Source of the DNA: Patescibacteria group bacterium
Lineage (GTDB): Bacteria > Patescibacteriota > Dojkabacteria > JAKAPS01 > JAJZLI01
DNA: 6,007 nt
Assembly: GCA_023380695.1 (NCBI GenBank)
Contig: JAMCRT010000002.1
Span: forward strand, 1-6,007
Reading direction: 5' to 3'
Part shown: positions 5,365 through 6,007 of the stretch, piece after piece
How the letters are laid out: the number at the start of each line of letters is the position of its first letter
Numbering within the stretch: position 1 is the stretch's first letter
Position numbers and translations under genes: made by a program
The notes under the pieces: model-generated
Seen by the model: the letters and a program-made list of their open reading frames with translations, nothing else
Database searches by the model: none
What the model was told of the DNA's origin: nothing

Positions 5365-6007
5365 GGTCCTGTAAATAACAATATTACTTTTTTAAATTTA
5401 TATCCTCTATTTAAGGCTTTAAAGAGTGCTGCAACAGTTAATGCACTATCATATGATGTATATATGTCATTATCACTTAAAAGTTTTCTTGCTTTTTGTA
5501 CTTCTTTATTTTCAATAGTCCATCCCCATCCCTTAGATTGTTTGACTATCTTTACTACCTTATTTTTCCTTTTAGTAAGTCTTGCAACTATGGAATCTGC
5601 AAGAGAGGTTTCTTCGTTTTTAAAATTATTATCAAATAGTTTAGATATAGTGTTAATTTTAGATGTTTGTACTATATGAAATTCTATATTATCTAGTGTT
5701 TTTGATATTCCCTCTATTGTTGTTCCACTGCTTGTTGGTATAAAAATTGCATTTGCTCTTATTAATTTTAATTCTTCTCCAATACTTTTAAATCCTTCTA
5801 TAGCATATTATTTATCTGTACTAAATAATAGTTCAATGTTTTTCTCTTTTGAAAATTTAATTGCATCGGATAATGGCCTTTTTGATTTTATTATATCAAT
5901 TAATTTATTATCTTTCGTAGCCATTTCTAATCTTTTCTCTTTATCTTTATTTATATTTTGAGATATAAATATGTACATTTTAATATTTGCTTTTTTTGTT
6001 TTTATTG
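5361..6007 (-). pseudogene. Fold-type-II PLP enzyme (threonine synthase/dehydratase-like), 3' part with in-frame stop
   Basis: This frame enters from beyond the right edge, so the N-terminal part with the PLP-binding lysine is not visible. It reads 65 codons (ending FSTDK), meets TAA at 5808-5810, then continues in the same frame for 148 codons to TGA. Both parts fit one protein of the tryptophan-synthase-beta/threonine-synthase fold. MYIFISQNINKDK and SDAIKFSKEKNIELLFSTD precede the stop; YAIEGFKSIGEEL, the phosphate-binding loop PTSSGTT and SYDSALTVAALFKAL follow it. The stop can be explained by a tandem ATA triplet: removing one ATA from AAATAATATG restores K-Y-A with no frameshift. No ATG follows the stop before the phosphate loop, so a separate second protein is unlikely. 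Reaction and substrate are unassigned; candidates are an amino-acid lyase, dehydratase or beta-replacement enzyme. Recent inactivation is the simplest reading, but a sequencing error is possible. Confidence 0.8.

Noticed and set aside
5464..5679. Plus-strand open frame of 71 codons
   Set aside because: It is antisense to the PLP enzyme, whose conserved phosphate-loop and C-terminal motifs lie on the minus strand.

Overview
The window is very AT-rich, and every gene I can support lies on the minus strand. It suggests a small-genome, low-GC bacterium. My tentative placement is a candidate-phyla (Patescibacteria/CPR-type) lineage, judged from the style of the IleRS and the lack of clear Shine-Dalgarno sites; this is a guess, not a demonstration. 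The genetic code looks standard. The 795 visible ileS codons contain no in-frame TGA, TAA or TAG, which argues against TGA recoding to Gly or Trp.

Reading in the direction of transcription (high to low coordinates), four units follow one another. (1) 6007-5361 is the C-terminal part of a fold-type-II PLP enzyme (threonine synthase/dehydratase-like), broken by an in-frame TAA at 5808-5810. (2) 5364-4102 is a complete 420-residue ATP-grasp ligase that starts on TTG and overlaps the PLP gene stop as TTGA, so the two look like one operon. (3) 3901-2630 is an AAA_14/DUF4143 ATPase with its own near-consensus promoter and three copies of a 14-bp operator-like motif. (4) 2386-1 is ileS, isoleucyl-tRNA synthetase, with its own promoter; it runs off the left edge, so the C-terminal part is missing.

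The most telling structure is a duplication. The last 51 codons of the ATP-grasp gene occur a second time (2449-2604) between the ATPase and ileS, in the same orientation, with 138/156 identical bases and no indels. The two copies flank a segment of about 1.5 kb holding the ATPase, which is visibly richer in GC than its surroundings (33-42% in sampled 60-base lines, against 15-18% in sampled ileS and ATP-grasp lines). This looks like a horizontally acquired ATPase cassette inserted at or into the tail of an ATP-grasp gene. Either a second ATP-grasp paralogue was mostly lost, or the incoming DNA brought a replacement tail.

The second notable point is the IleRS itself. The HxGH signature reads HYAS, the RYWGTP motif reads RYWATI, and the TTTPWT motif reads TTTAWT, while KMSKS and the editing-site aspartate are retained. 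The PLP enzyme/ATP-grasp pair could be what is left of a small amino-acid-modifying or peptide-forming pathway; its product cannot be read from this window.
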